A stretch of DNA of 64,000 bases from NCBI GenBank assembly GCA_032716605.1, contig CM064480.1, positions 24,391,651-24,455,650 of the forward strand. The letters run 5' to 3'. Position 1 is the first letter of the stretch; each line of letters begins with the position of its first letter. The DNA is from Paralithodes platypus. Its lineage: Eukaryota; Arthropoda; Malacostraca; Decapoda; Lithodidae. Position numbers and translations under genes: made by a program. The notes below the pieces were generated by a model, which saw only the letters and a program-made list of their open reading frames with translations, was not told the origin of the DNA and made no database searches. This document shows, piece by piece, positions 1-10,739 of the stretch.

Positions 1-86
1 GACATGGTCACTGTTGGTCCAGCTGATCTGTGTAAACATTCAAGGTTGAGTATGAAAACGCATACTAGTAAACGTATGAAACGCAC

Positions 87-350
87 TTAAACATCACAAG
101 TCTTAACAGTTGCCCGGGTAACTGGCCACAGCCTACATGTACCCGGGCCTGACTTTATATTTGTTATGGTATTACCGGTAATAGCCTGTTGGTACCCGGC
201 CGGGTTTGACTTTATATTTGTTATGTTATTGTAATACCGCCCGGGAATATTGGTGCCCGGGTTTGTCATAGATTTAACAGTCGGCCGGGAAAACTGGCGA
301 TAGCCTACATGTACCCGGGCCTGATTTTATACTTGTATGGTATTATAATA
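87..350. repeat. GC-rich tandem repeat with CCCGGG units
   Basis: A segment beginning ACAGTTGCCCGGGTAACTGG near 108 recurs, diverged, near 279 (about 171 bp apart). Both are followed by a shared CTACATGTACCCGGGCCTGA stretch and a TTTATA-rich spacer; a third partial unit lies near 180. No reading frame is credible. The same CCCGGG vocabulary recurs at 921-1161, so the two blocks probably belonged to one satellite-like locus before the LINE-E fragment between them inserted. Confidence 0.6.
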
Positions 351-916
351 CCAGGTGTGGGCTCCATATATGGTAAAGGATATAGAAGCAGTGGAGAAAG
401 TGCAGAGGAGAGCTAGCAAGCTGGTACCAACGTTGAAGAACGCGGGCTATGAGCAGAGGTTGAGGACACTGGCATATCGGAGAAAGAGAGGGGATATGAT
501 AGAGACTTTTAAGATAGTGTCAGGAAAGTACGATGAGGATGTGTGTGAGGGTATCTTCTTGATGCGGGAGGGAACAAGAACGTGAGGACACTAAGAAAAT
601 TTACAAAGAAAGAAATAGGCTTGAGAAGGCAAAGAACTCATTTTGTGATAGAGTGGTAAATGAGTGGAACGCACTGTCCCAGTATGTAGTCGATTCCGAA
701 TCAATAAGGGAGTTTGAGAGTAATCTTGATAAAGCATGGGGAAGACAAGATTTGAAGTTTGATTATAAAACAAAAATACAGAATAGTAAAAATGTTGCGT
801 CTGCTACCACCGCCGCCAACACCGTGAACGACCGCAGCAGTGCAAGTACTGGTACTGAGCTGGATACACAGGCCTAGTTTGCCTTTTTCCAGAGGATCTA
901 CTGTAAGAAACTGTAA
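351..916 (+). pseudogene. LINE-E fragment: C-terminal end of a CR1/Jockey-like ORF2
   Basis: The plus strand encodes the last ~170 residues of the same ORF2 that is nearly complete on the minus strand at 56910-58610: 'MVKDIEAVEKVQRRASKLVP', then 'RKRGDMIETFKIVSG', then a tail ending in 'STGTELDTQA'. The CR1/Jockey-group post-RT region with VEKVQRRA and an RRKRGD motif is typical. Compared with the longer copy it lacks four residues (GLPT) after 'LRTL' and has a frameshift/stop near 585. The 3' UTR phrase CAGAGGATCTACTGTAAG follows the stop, as it does at the 3' end of the long copy. RT and endonuclease are absent, so this is a dead 5'-truncated insertion. Confidence 0.85.
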
Positions 917-920
917 GAAT

Positions 921-1161
921 AATATCCCCGCCCATCTGGGTACCCGGGACTGTCTCCATACCCGGCAGTCCTGGTACCCAGGCCTTATTGAGATAAGGTC
1001 TAGGGTACCCTGGGACTTGAGAATTCTCAAATACTTGTATAGTATTATAATATCCCCGCCCATCTGGGTACCCGGGACTGTCTCCATACCCGGCAGTCCT
1101 GGTACCCGGGCCTTATTGAGATAAGGTCTAGGGTACCCGGGGACTTGAGAATTCGACTTGA
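921..1161. repeat. 128-bp direct tandem repeat
   Basis: The unit starting AATATCCCCGCCCATCTGGG at 921 starts again at 1049, a period of 128 bp, with almost no divergence across about 113 bp. It includes GGTACCC and CCCGGG sites and ends GGGACTTGAGAATTC. The near-identity implies a recent duplication. Confidence 0.85.
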
Positions 1162-1174
1162 GAATTCTCAACAC

Positions 1175-1846
1175 GCCATATTTTGCACTCGTAAGGGTAG
1201 GCCTACTCGGGCACGAGTGATAATGGCGATTATTATGTAACTTTGTACATGTTTCTTACATCGTTCCGTGATTGTAAGTCAGTGAGATATATTCAATCAA
1301 GATATTATTTGGGTACTCATTGATACTTTACTTGATACCCTTGAAAATAATAACATACGAGTGCCTAAATAAGCCGTCCAATATAGGCTATTATTAGAAT
1401 GTTGTAATTGAATTTAGCATCACAATATAAAACCATCAGCTGTAAGTATTTGATGGTTCTCACTGAAAATAATGCACTACAAAATGTCTTGAAGGCAAAT
1501 ATATGTGATGAGGCACTCTTGATTGATTAATGTAAAAGCAATATGTATATATTCATCTTCACATAGAACACTTGGGAGTTAATACTGAAGGTATTGTGGT
1601 TGATATGGTGTGAAGCATTGAATGAAAATAGGTCAAAAACATTTTCGAAATTAGGATTTGGGAATTAGTTTTTAATACAAATTTAACAATGGTAAGACAA
1701 GTAACCCCTGGCCAGCACACAACCTTGGGGGGTAGGCTACATGTAAGGAATTAAAGAGCTATGAATTTGACACTAATATAAAATTCAACACTTAAGGGAA
1801 TTAATATCAAGCTACAATGTTAAAACACCCTTTCACAGAAAAAACG
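1175..1846. other. AT-rich stretch without recognised features
   Basis: There is no open reading frame of note, no RNA gene signature and no obvious repeat relative to the rest of the window. It separates the tandem repeats from dispersed repeat R1. Confidence 0.5.
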
Positions 1847-2448
1847 AGACACTGCAGCTAATGAGCCGAGGCTCGTATGATAGAAAAAACAAGAAACAAA
1901 AAACACCAAGTAAAAAAAAAAAGCGAAAGTGGCATCCTTGAAAAACACGATCGTAGACCAGCCAAGAACTGAGTCCTTACTTATGCAGGTTTACAAGTGA
2001 AATAGTTAAAATAAATACATTCCTAAATGCATATGCAACCCAATTTGCAATTAGACTCACTAGGGACTAAAAACTGATGCGTTTAAGAGGGGCTATGTAA
2101 AACTGACAGGGAGGTAAGGAAAAAAACGTCCTATCTGGCTCGGCGACGATCGAGAGAGAACGCACCTGGGGGGTGGGGGTACCGGGCAAGGTATGGGAAA
2201 CAGCTCAGGAAGATCGGAATGCGCGTAGGCGCGGTGTTCAAACTGTGTTAATTCTTTTCTTTTTTATTTCCTACTTTTCAGTGGCTCCGTCTCAATGACG
2301 TACCTTAGGAATGATTAAGGGGTACCCCCTAAGATGATCTTGGTTCTCGACTGTCGTGATCGAGGTTAACCCGGGCTCTGAGGAGCCCGGAACGAGGCCA
2401 TATTATCATACGCTCTTACGTCATTGACGTAAGGAGCAACCAATAAAT
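1847..2448 (+). repeat. Dispersed hairpin-rich repeat R1, copy 1
   Basis: This ~600-bp unit matches 9881-10462 in the same orientation. It starts GACACTGCAGCTAATGAGCC and ends at a CCAATAAAT phrase. Internal landmarks in both copies are: CACGATCGT, a 'GATCGGAATGCGCGTAGGCG' box, a pyrimidine tract ending CTACTTTTCAG (resembling a splice acceptor), GGGGTACCCCC, CCGGGCT..AGGAGCCCGG and the perfect palindrome core CTTACGTCATTGACGTAAG. No protein is encoded. The class is unknown: no terminal inverted repeats, no tRNA-like head and no clear duplication were found. Confidence 0.75.
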
Positions 2449-2759
2449 TGCCAAACTGGGGGCGTCCACATATTACAAATGTTATCTTATTTAGTTATTT
2501 AGTTATTACTGCTTTGTGTATTTATATACTCAATACTTAAAAAAATAAAAAAAAAATAATATTGAAAGAATTTTTATAAATTCCATTCGTTCAGTATGAG
2601 AACGTAATATTAAGTAGTTTATCCTTGAAATTCATGAGTACCTCGTTTTCTATGAAGCGATTATAATGGGGGAAAATTAAAAATTTGTCTGCTATTTTTC
2701 CCGCCTTCGGCTCACACCCAACCAAAATCTGTTGCCATCGAGTGAATTGAATTTTTTAA

Positions 2760-3420
2760 CCCATTGAGACCCAGCGTCGCATGTGATGCGTCGGCAGTTT
2801 GTTATCACCAACTCCCAGCGACGCATCACGTGCGTCCGGCATATTAAAATCATTTACGTGACTCGTAAGGTAGGAAATGGCGGGAGAATAGGAGGGGGAG
2901 GTACCGTAGTGTGTGTGGGAGCCGGGCTGGTAGGTGTGAGCGGGCCAAGACAGCTGCGCGGCCGGTGGTGGTGGGCTTAGTGGGGATACTTTACACCCTT
3001 AGTTCACCGCCACTTTGAACCTTCATTACTCCGGTCGTATGGGAGCTAGAGACTTGAGATTTATGTGAGACACTCCTTAGGATGTATGCCATACAATGCC
3101 ATACTCAGTTTTCACCCTAGTGCTCCCGGGCGGGTGGTCATGCGGGGAGACGAACTTTCGACCCCCCCCCCCCCCCAAATGACCGAGGTGAGTTTTTTTT
3201 TAGTTTTTTCTTCATTTCTCACCATTCTCTTCCATTTTGGCTCAACAAATTTTGTTGAGGCTCCCTCCCCCCCCCCAAAAAAAAATATCCGAGGTGATTT
3301 TTTTTTTTTTTTTTTTCATTTCTCATCCTTGTCTTCCATTTTAGCAAACAAAAAAAAATAAGTGAAAATGGCTTGGGACTGGGGTGAACAAAATATTATA
3401 ACTAGCCGGGGTTCAACGGG
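2760..3420. mobile_element. piggyBac-like MITE flanked by TTAA
   Basis: TTAA at 2756-2759 and at 3421-3424 bracket a 661-bp unit. The left terminus reads CCCATTGAGACCCAGCG; the right terminus, on the opposite strand, reads CCCGTTGAACCCCGGCT. Duplication of TTAA and termini starting CCC are the hallmarks of piggyBac-superfamily transposition. The interior contains an imperfect repeat of GCGTCGCATGTGATGCGTC and homopolymer C, T and A tracts, with no transposase, so it is non-autonomous. Confidence 0.8.
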
Positions 3421-3982
3421 TTAAATCGCAGTCATCAAAATATCACTCGATTTCTATAGTCATGAATGTTACAGATATATTACTCTCAAATTCTATTCAG
3501 TACATTGTCCAATATACAAAGTATTTATGATAAATAAAAACGATTCTATTAGGCCTACACAAACAATTGGTAATCACCCTAAAAGTAGTCCTGTTAATAT
3601 TTCAATAGATAGGTATCCATGTCCTAAAAATGATAATAATATGTATAAAAACTCGAGATGAACTTATAAAATAATCGTCATTAGCCACTTTACTGGATAT
3701 TAGATTATACAATTATAAACTAGTTTCAGAACTGGCAAGCGCATAATAAATTAATGCCAGTGTTCGCTACCCATAAAACGAAAGTCATTAAACGAAACTT
3801 CTCAGACAGTAAACATCTCTTCCCCACTTGACTTACTTTGTTAAATTTGACATTAGTTGTGCATCTATGTGCACATTAGCAGTAATGGTGGTAGATATTT
3901 GTTTCTCACAGATGGAAATCTTAATATAATGTGGATTATAGCCTTAATAAAGGTAAAATGTTCAGTTATAGATTGTGTCGTG

Positions 3983-4007
3983 CGTGTGTGTGTGTGTGTG
4001 TGTGTGT
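3983..4007. repeat. (GT)n microsatellite
   Basis: An uninterrupted GT dinucleotide run of about 12 units. Short reading frames rich in VCVC/THTH that cross it are artefacts of this repeat. Confidence 0.95.
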
Positions 4008-6929
4008 ATTCCAAGGTTGCCAGTGCACATCACATCTCCAAACTCGCCCAAAAGTAGCCCAATCACTTAATACCGCACAACAGACAATTTCAGCTATTTT
4101 AATCCTATCACACACATTTTCTGATATGTTTATCTTTAACAGCCATGCATGCATGATACTATGAGTTCCCCAAATATAACTAGGCCTAGTCCCATATAGC
4201 TTATTGTATGAGTAGTGGCCTATGGCACTCATTAAATCTGCATCAATGTCCCAATCCCCCCTCACAAACAATCACTTAATTAGGCTATTCAGTCACCACC
4301 ACATACCATACATGTATAGTACAACCAACAGAAAGCCATGATGAAAGTTTGTATGAAATGTAGCCTAGCTATACTCAACACTCGATTACAACTTTAATAG
4401 TATATAGAACCAGCCCAATTCCGCTTTCCTCAATTTTAGATAGTTAGGATAATACTTCAGAGGCTATCCACCCCATCACACTGCAAATCAAGAATATAGT
4501 TTGAATTGGAAACTCGCAAATCTACGCTTATGAACGAATCCTAACTAGCCTAATGGTGCGAACAAAAGAAGACCTTGGCAACACTGTGTACGTGTATCCC
4601 GCCGCGGTCAGCTGACCACCTAAACCGTCGCCCGTGGAAAAGGCAGTGTTGTAATTTTTTTTGTCATCTTTTTTTAATTTCCTGCATCTCCACGTATGTA
4701 ATTTGCTGCCACTGTGTTCTATGACATTCTGCTTCACATTGTTTGATTTCCTGTCACTGGTCTAATAAGAAATATAGCCGGTAACCTACTAAGCTGCCCG
4801 ATTTGATAGTGGATTATAAATTGGTAACTTTAAAGCGCACGATAGCTTGTTTTGTAGGAAAGAAACTATAGTGCGCAGGCGCAGACATTCAACCTGCCAA
4901 ATGCTACAGCTACAGAATATGATACCGTATGTTCAGCCAATTTCTACTGAAACACATATTTGTTAGTAACTAAAAAGGAAGTATATACAATACTTAAATG
5001 AATATTAAAATTTCGCCCAGCCATTAGATGAAACTAAATTTCTTGTTCAGGAAGCTGATATTTATGTATCAAATTATGTTAATTATTATATATTCACTGC
5101 ATTAACGAGTATATAACCATCATATTATGAATCTAGTAAAAATATACTACACAACTATGTGTCATAGATAAGTGTGCGAACTGTATTAAACCTCTTAAAT
5201 CACGAAAGCCCTCAAAACACCTCAATGGTGCATCACACAAGGATAGTCATTTGAATAAGACCCCCAGCACCATCTGGATTTTTAGTACGGTTTTCTCTCA
5301 TTGCTACACTATTAATTCTGTGTTGCTGAAAACACACAATTACTGTATATATATATTTTTTACTTTTGAATGGTGGAGAATAATAACATTGAGAAAACAT
5401 ATATATTATCGTATAAATACGATAGAATATGACTCTTTTGTGATCCCGTATGTCTCTGTGACGTCACGGACGTTCCTGCAGCATGGCATAGGACGAGTAG
5501 ATCGTATATTATAAGATTGTAAATAACTTAAGTTATAAAAGGCCTAATATGCTATTAAGCAATATTGCCATGGTCTTATGTAGTATATATGAATTTATCG
5601 TATATATTAATATAATTTATCGTATAGAGCAACCTAGATGCGGTACGATAATTTAGGCTCCTGGCGTTTGCCAAGGCAGCAAGGTGTGCCTCTGAGGAAG
5701 AGAAGGCAGAGCCTTCACGAACACCAACCAGTTAACATCTAAATTCCGCCTTCAGTTGATCGCGCTATTGTGCCTCTAATCACAATACACTGACAGCAAT
5801 ACAAACAGCTACACCATCACGACCACGGTATAGTAACAATAGAAGGTAGACGCAGTGAATTCTTGAACTCGTATACATAAAGGCTTCTAAAAAGCACTAA
5901 ACAGACTTTTATTAATTATTTTTATTTTGTGACTTCACGCTCAACCATGGTACCGTCATAATATAAATATATTTGTCGGAATAACGTTGATTATTCTATA
6001 AGCGAATATTTAGTGAAATATTCGTATACCATCGTGGCTTGTTTGGCTCCGCTATAGTGTTCTCTCTGGCCGTCAGAGGGCACCACCGTCCGTTCTTCTC
6101 TCTCCCCCCCCCCCCCCCACACTCAGAGACTCAGAGTCCCAGCCACCATTTCGCTTCGTAGAAATCTATGTTCCTTCTAGCTGGCCATATACTTATACAA
6201 ATCAACTCTCCACATCCCCTAGGCCTTCATACACCCTCACACGCCATCACTTGGTGAAAGTTGATGAGTGTCAGAAGCAAACTACGTGAATTTAAAGGAA
6301 GTTGAGCAAGGGATAAACGAGAATCCGTTTAGGCCTACCTTTTCTCCCGACCGACGAATCGAAAATCACCAAACATCTTCGAAATATCTCTTCATATAAA
6401 CTACACATATATCAAATAACAATGCTAACATGTAGATTGGGTCCTACTACAATAACATTATCGATATCAATCGACGTTACTCTACATATTAGGCAATTAG
6501 GTGGACAAAAATATCATCGCATTTCCGCGGTAAAATTTGAAGCGACGTCGGCTATATACTACCCCATAGCCGTATATATATTCTTCAAATGCAAAAAATA
6601 ACAACTTTAGCAAATAGACTAGGGTCCTGTCACACTATATATGTCTATGTTTATCCATGTCACTTTACATTTTCGGTGGAAAACGCAATATAGGCCTACC
6701 AATCCTGTTAGACCATATTTAGGCTACAGAGCCGGTACACAGGAGTCATTGAGTGACGTCACAGAGGCCCAAACAAGTGACTGTCGTGGTTCCAATACTA
6801 CCGCCATGCGCCTACCTCCTTATGTTACTATACCGTGATCACGACGATCTCATCGACGCCATGACTGACTGACAGATAAGCATAATATTCATGTCCATTC
6901 CCATGTAATCATTTATACTTTCTTTCACT

Positions 6930-7035
6930 TGACTCGAGTCTCGGGACCGGTGTCTTGCATCCCCATTGTCCGCCATATTGGGTAAAACGTTCTCCCTTGC
7001 CTCGTTGCCACGTGGAACTATTGGTGAGTTAATTC
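6930..7035 (+). promoter_or_regulatory. Possible CpG-rich promoter / first-exon remnant
   Basis: This patch is richer in CpG than its surroundings. It holds CCGCCATATTGG (resembling YY1/SRF-type sites) and an ATTG|GTGAGTTAAT sequence that fits a splice donor consensus near 7023. A non-coding 5' exon of a host gene is possible. There is no cDNA, no downstream acceptor/coding exon and no clear core promoter, so this is only a suggestion. Confidence 0.15.
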
Positions 7036-7419
7036 CTGGCTAGTAATAACCCTTATAACCTTACCCTATATATATATTTATTATGTGAGACCTTTGGATA
7101 TAAATTAGCTTGTTTCAGATTGAATTCAATTTAGATATGGAGTAGTTTTAATTTAGATTGATTTTATTTGATTCATTATAGCTTAGTAATATTTAACTTC
7201 CATTGATAGTTTCCCACATAATTATATAAATTATTTTATTTATTTTTCTCCAGCATCGAATGCTGTTTGTTGACATCAGCTAGGAGGCCTGGAGGGGGTT
7301 GCTGGCAAGTAGGTAGAGAGTTCAATCTCTTCTCTATTGTATGCATTGCTAAAGTTAATTAACTTTCTCAAAATTCTCAATTTAGCTATGCTTATTGCTT
7401 CAAAATGCTCCTAAACAGC

Positions 7420-7608
7420 CTCAAATTTCAAACAAAATCCGGGGGGCTTACAGCGCCCCCCGGACCCCCTAGCTGCTCAGCCTCGCTTCGCTCGGCACCC
7501 CACCCTTTGTAAAATGTTGCAATGATGGGGGGCCTCCACACACGAGCCTGCCCAGGGCCTCCACACACGAGCCTGCCCAGGGCCTCCACAGATCTAAATC
7601 CGGCCCTG
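7420..7608 (-). mobile_element. hAT-like transposon end fragment
   Basis: The segment ends with TCTAAATCCGGCCCTG, which reads CAGGGCCGGATTTAGA on the minus strand. That matches the usual form of hAT-superfamily terminal repeats. Inside is a GC-rich block with a 25-bp unit (GGGCCTCCACACACGAGCCTG plus CCCA) repeated about 2.5 times at 7530-7590. The opposite terminus was not found, so the copy is truncated. Confidence 0.5.
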
Positions 7609-7611
7609 ACC

Positions 7612-9250
7612 ATAAGTACTAAAAGCAATCAATAAAATGAAGGACGGTAAAGCTCCAGGTTGCTCTGACATTGTTGCTGAGATGATAAAAGCCTCAGGGG
7701 AGACTGGTGTAAACTTAGTTACTGAGATGATAAACACCATTATTAAGGATGAGAAAATCCCAGAGGATTGGCTCAAAAGTGTGATAGTGAATATATACAA
7801 AGGAAAAGGGGATGAGCTAGATAGAGGAAATTATAGGGGCCTGAAAATGCTTGACCAAATCATGAAGGTCTGTGAGAGAGTCCTTGAGGGTTTGATCAGG
7901 CAAAGCATCTCTATTAATATGCAGTTTGGTTTTATGCCAGGACGGGGTACAACTGATGCTATCTTCATAGTCCGGCAGATACAGGAAAGATACTTACTAA
8001 AAGGGAAGGATCTTTACTTTGTGTTTGTAGACCTGGAGAAGGCCTTTGATAGGGTGCCTAGAGATGTTGTGCAGTGGGCTATGAGGAAACTTGGTGTGGA
8101 AGAGTGGCTGGTGCGTGTGATAATGAAGATGTATGAGGATTCGCGAAGTGCGGTGAGGGTGAAGGGTGTACTGAGTGATGAGTTCGCAGTCTGTATTGGA
8201 GTCCATCAGGGTTCAGTGTTAAGCCCCCTCCTCTTTATTATGGTCTTGGAGGCACTGTCTAGAGTTTTTAGAGGCGGACTCCCGTTGGAACTGTTTTATG
8301 CAGACGATTTAGTCCTAATAGCTGACATTGTGCAAGATGCTGAGGCCAAATTCAGAGAGTGGAGAGAGGGCATGGCGAGCAAGGGTTTAAGAGTTAATAT
8401 TAACAAAACAAAGGTTATGCATTGTAGATTGAGACGAGGCAATGTGGAAAAGAGCGGTGCATACCCATGTGCAGTGTGTGGGCGCTAACTCAATTCAATG
8501 TAGCATCTGTCGATGTTCGGTACACCATGGGAGTAAGAACTGTAGTAGAATAAAGGGACCCCTGCCAAAGGATAAGTCAGAAATAGAGAAATTTGAGTGC
8601 GTAGTGTGCAAAGGCGAGCTTGTGTTAGGTGATGATCCTGTGGCTGTGAATTTTGGAAATGAGTCTTTGGAGCTGGTGAACAAGTTTTGTTACCTAGGAG
8701 ATACCATCTCTGCCGGTGGTGGGGCCGAGGCTGCCACTGTTGCTAGAATTAGGTGTGGCTGGGGGAAGTTCAGAGAAGTGATGCCAATCCTTACCATGAA
8801 AAGAATGCCTCTCCCCCTGAAGGGAAAGGTGTATGCCTCATGTGTTAGAAGTGCAATGACGTATGCCTCAGAAACATGGGCCGTTAAAGTAGAGGATGTC
8901 AACAGAATGGAGCGTAATGAGATGAGAATGGTGAGATGGATGTGTGGGGCCCGGCTACAGGATAGAATAACAAATGTTGAGCTGAGGAGACGTTTAGGTA
9001 TAAAGAGTATTAGCGAGGTGATGCGTACAAGTAGACTGGGATGGTATGGACATGTGGAGAGAATGGATGAACAAAATTGGGTGAAAAAATGCAGGTCTGT
9101 GATTGTGGAGGGAGCTGCACCAAGGGGTGGACCGAGGAAGACTTGGGATCGGACTGTACGTGCCGATCTCAAATCCAAGAACTTGACAAGTGAAGCTGGC
9201 CTTAACAGGGTTGCCTGGAATGCCGCCATTAGGACAAGAGGGAATTGAAT
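7612..9250 (+). pseudogene. LINE-A: RTE-like reverse transcriptase with embedded PHD-like finger
   Basis: The frame opening at 7637 encodes RT motifs in order: 'KAPGCSDI', 'NYRG', 'FGFMPGRGTTDAIF', motif A 'FVDLEKAFDRVPR', motif B 'GVHQGSVLSPLLF' and motif C 'FYADDLVL' (residues ~215-225). Near 8475 the frame shifts; the frame from 8442 continues with paired cysteines (CSIC, H, C, CVVC) forming a PHD-like zinc finger. It ends with the family C-terminus 'SETWAVK', 'LGWYGHVERM' and 'GPRKTWDR'. The stop at 9248 is followed by GAATTGAATTG, a short tandem tail typical of RTE-type elements. No endonuclease domain precedes the RT, so the copy is 5'-truncated. The catalytic YADD is intact. The RTE assignment rests on these motifs; a related clade is possible. 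Confidence 0.85.
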
Positions 9251-9699
9251 TGAATTTTACCAAATAATATTTATAATAGTAGGCTAAAAGCCAAAGAAAA
9301 ATCCATTAAACTTTGTTATTGTGTTGTCTGCTAAAACAAATTTAGTGTTGAAAACACTAAATATTGTTTGGTAAAATTCAATTAAATTCCATAGAGTATA
9401 GGCCTAATTATAATAACATTTTGTTGCCTACATAAATAACTCGGGTTTTTAGACTCCCTACTGATACGGCCGACATAGCCACACAAGAAAAGAACACACA
9501 CACACACACACAAACTGACATAACAATAACACACGCGTGTTTCGGTAGGTACCGGTACACTGATTTATAATTTGAACTTATAACTCATTTTATATAAGTT
9601 TATTATGAAATATTATAAAGAATTAGGGTAAGTTTATAAGAGATATATAGTACTTATGGTTACATTATCGTATTTCGACGATTTCAGCGGGAAATTGCC
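9251..9699. other. Non-coding spacer with CA microsatellite
   Basis: AT-rich sequence with a (CA)n run at about 9493-9512 and no gene. A 'TTGGTAAAATTCAATT' phrase near 9366 resembles the LINE-A tail region in reverse, possibly a small inverted duplication. Nothing else was recognised. Confidence 0.5.
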
Positions 9700-9862
9700 T
9701 GCCCGTGTCACCGCCCGACCCGCCAAATACCGGACAACTTTTAAATTAACGGTCTTTTGCCCGATTTGTCCGGTCTTTTGGGGACTTGTCCGCATCGGCT
9801 GTTGGGTCCGCACAAACCGAAGTCCGGTCAACTGGGGTCCGCCCATGCGAGGGTCGACTGTA
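9700..9862 (-). mobile_element. Tigger/pogo-like terminal fragment
   Basis: The segment ends GCGAGGGTCGACTGTA, which reads TACAGTCGACCCTCGC on the minus strand: a TA followed by CAGT and a nucleotide-rich terminal repeat, as in pogo/Tigger MITEs. Internally 'CCGGTCTTTTG' and 'TTGTCCG' phrases repeat. The partner terminus was not found. Confidence 0.5.
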
Positions 9863-9880
9863 TGCACTTTTTAAAATAAA

Positions 9881-10462
9881 AGACACTGCAGCTAATGAGC
9901 CGAAGGCTCGTATGACAATAACAATTAAAAGCAAGGTGGCGTCCTGAAAACACGATCGTCGTCCCGCCCAGAGATTAATTAATAAGTCCTTGCCTATCCA
10001 GGTTTACAAGTGAATACAATTAAAATAAATACATTCCTAAACGTGTATACAACTTAAATATGCAAATAAGCTCACTATGAATTAAAAACTGATGCGTTAA
10101 AGAGGGGCTATGTAAACTGAATGGGGAGAGGCAAGGGGCACACGTCTTTACAGGGTGGGCGACAATCGAGAGAGATCGCACCTGGAGAGGTGGGGATAGC
10201 AGGCAAGGTATGGGAAACAGAGGAAGATCGGAATGCGCGTAGGCGCGGTGTTCAAACTGTGTTAATGCTTTTCTTTTTTATTTTCTACTTTTCAGTGGCT
10301 CCGTCCCAATGACGTACCTTAGGAATTATTAAGGGGTACCCCCTAAGATGATCTTGGTTCTCGACCGTCGTGATCGAGGTTAACCTGGGCTGTGAGGAGC
10401 CCGGACCGAGGCCATATTATCATAGGCTCTTACGTCATTGACGTAAGGAGCCTCCAATAAAT
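9881..10462 (+). repeat. Dispersed hairpin-rich repeat R1, copy 2
   Basis: Same orientation and internal order as 1847-2448, including AGACACTGCAGCTAATGAGCC at the start, GATCGGAATGCGCGTAGGCG, the CTACTTTTCAG pyrimidine tract, GGGGTACCCCC and the CTTACGTCATTGACGTAAG palindrome, ending CCAATAAAT. Divergence is modest (scattered substitutions and short indels), so both copies come from one dispersed family. It begins only 18 bp after a Tigger-like terminus. Confidence 0.75.
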
Positions 10463-10739
10463 AGTCTTTTATGAAATTTGGGTAACATGTATGATTTAGC
10501 AATGCATTTATTCCTATCAGAAAGTTTAATATCAAAGGTTATATTTTTATTAGTATGTTCATGAATTAAGTTATCAACAATTAAATATTCCTGAATTTCT
10601 TAAACAGAATTACTGCAAATATTTTTATGAAATTTATTACCTTTAATGCCTAGTTCTTTTTCATGTTTTCTAGATAAAATTTCTTACATATGAAGCTATA
10701 GTTATTGCTGGCTGTATCTACTGTAGTACAAAGGAGTAC
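10463..10739. other. AT-rich spacer, nothing recognised
   Basis: No open frame, repeat or RNA signature is visible. It lies between R1 copy 2 and the 3' end of antisense LINE-G. Confidence 0.5.

Larger units (their letters stand above)
3425..7261. other. AT-rich region without recognised genes
   Basis: No coding sequence longer than about 100 residues is believable here, and no family motif was recognised. Landmarks are a GT microsatellite (3983-4007), a C homopolymer near 6107-6119, several TAGGCCTA palindromes and a CpG-richer patch around 6930-7030. It may hold host intergenic or intronic sequence. Confidence 0.45.

Noticed and set aside
1847..2448. R1 as a Helitron
   Set aside because: It has a hairpin near its 3' end, but I found no 5' TC start, no CTRR end and no A|T insertion site.
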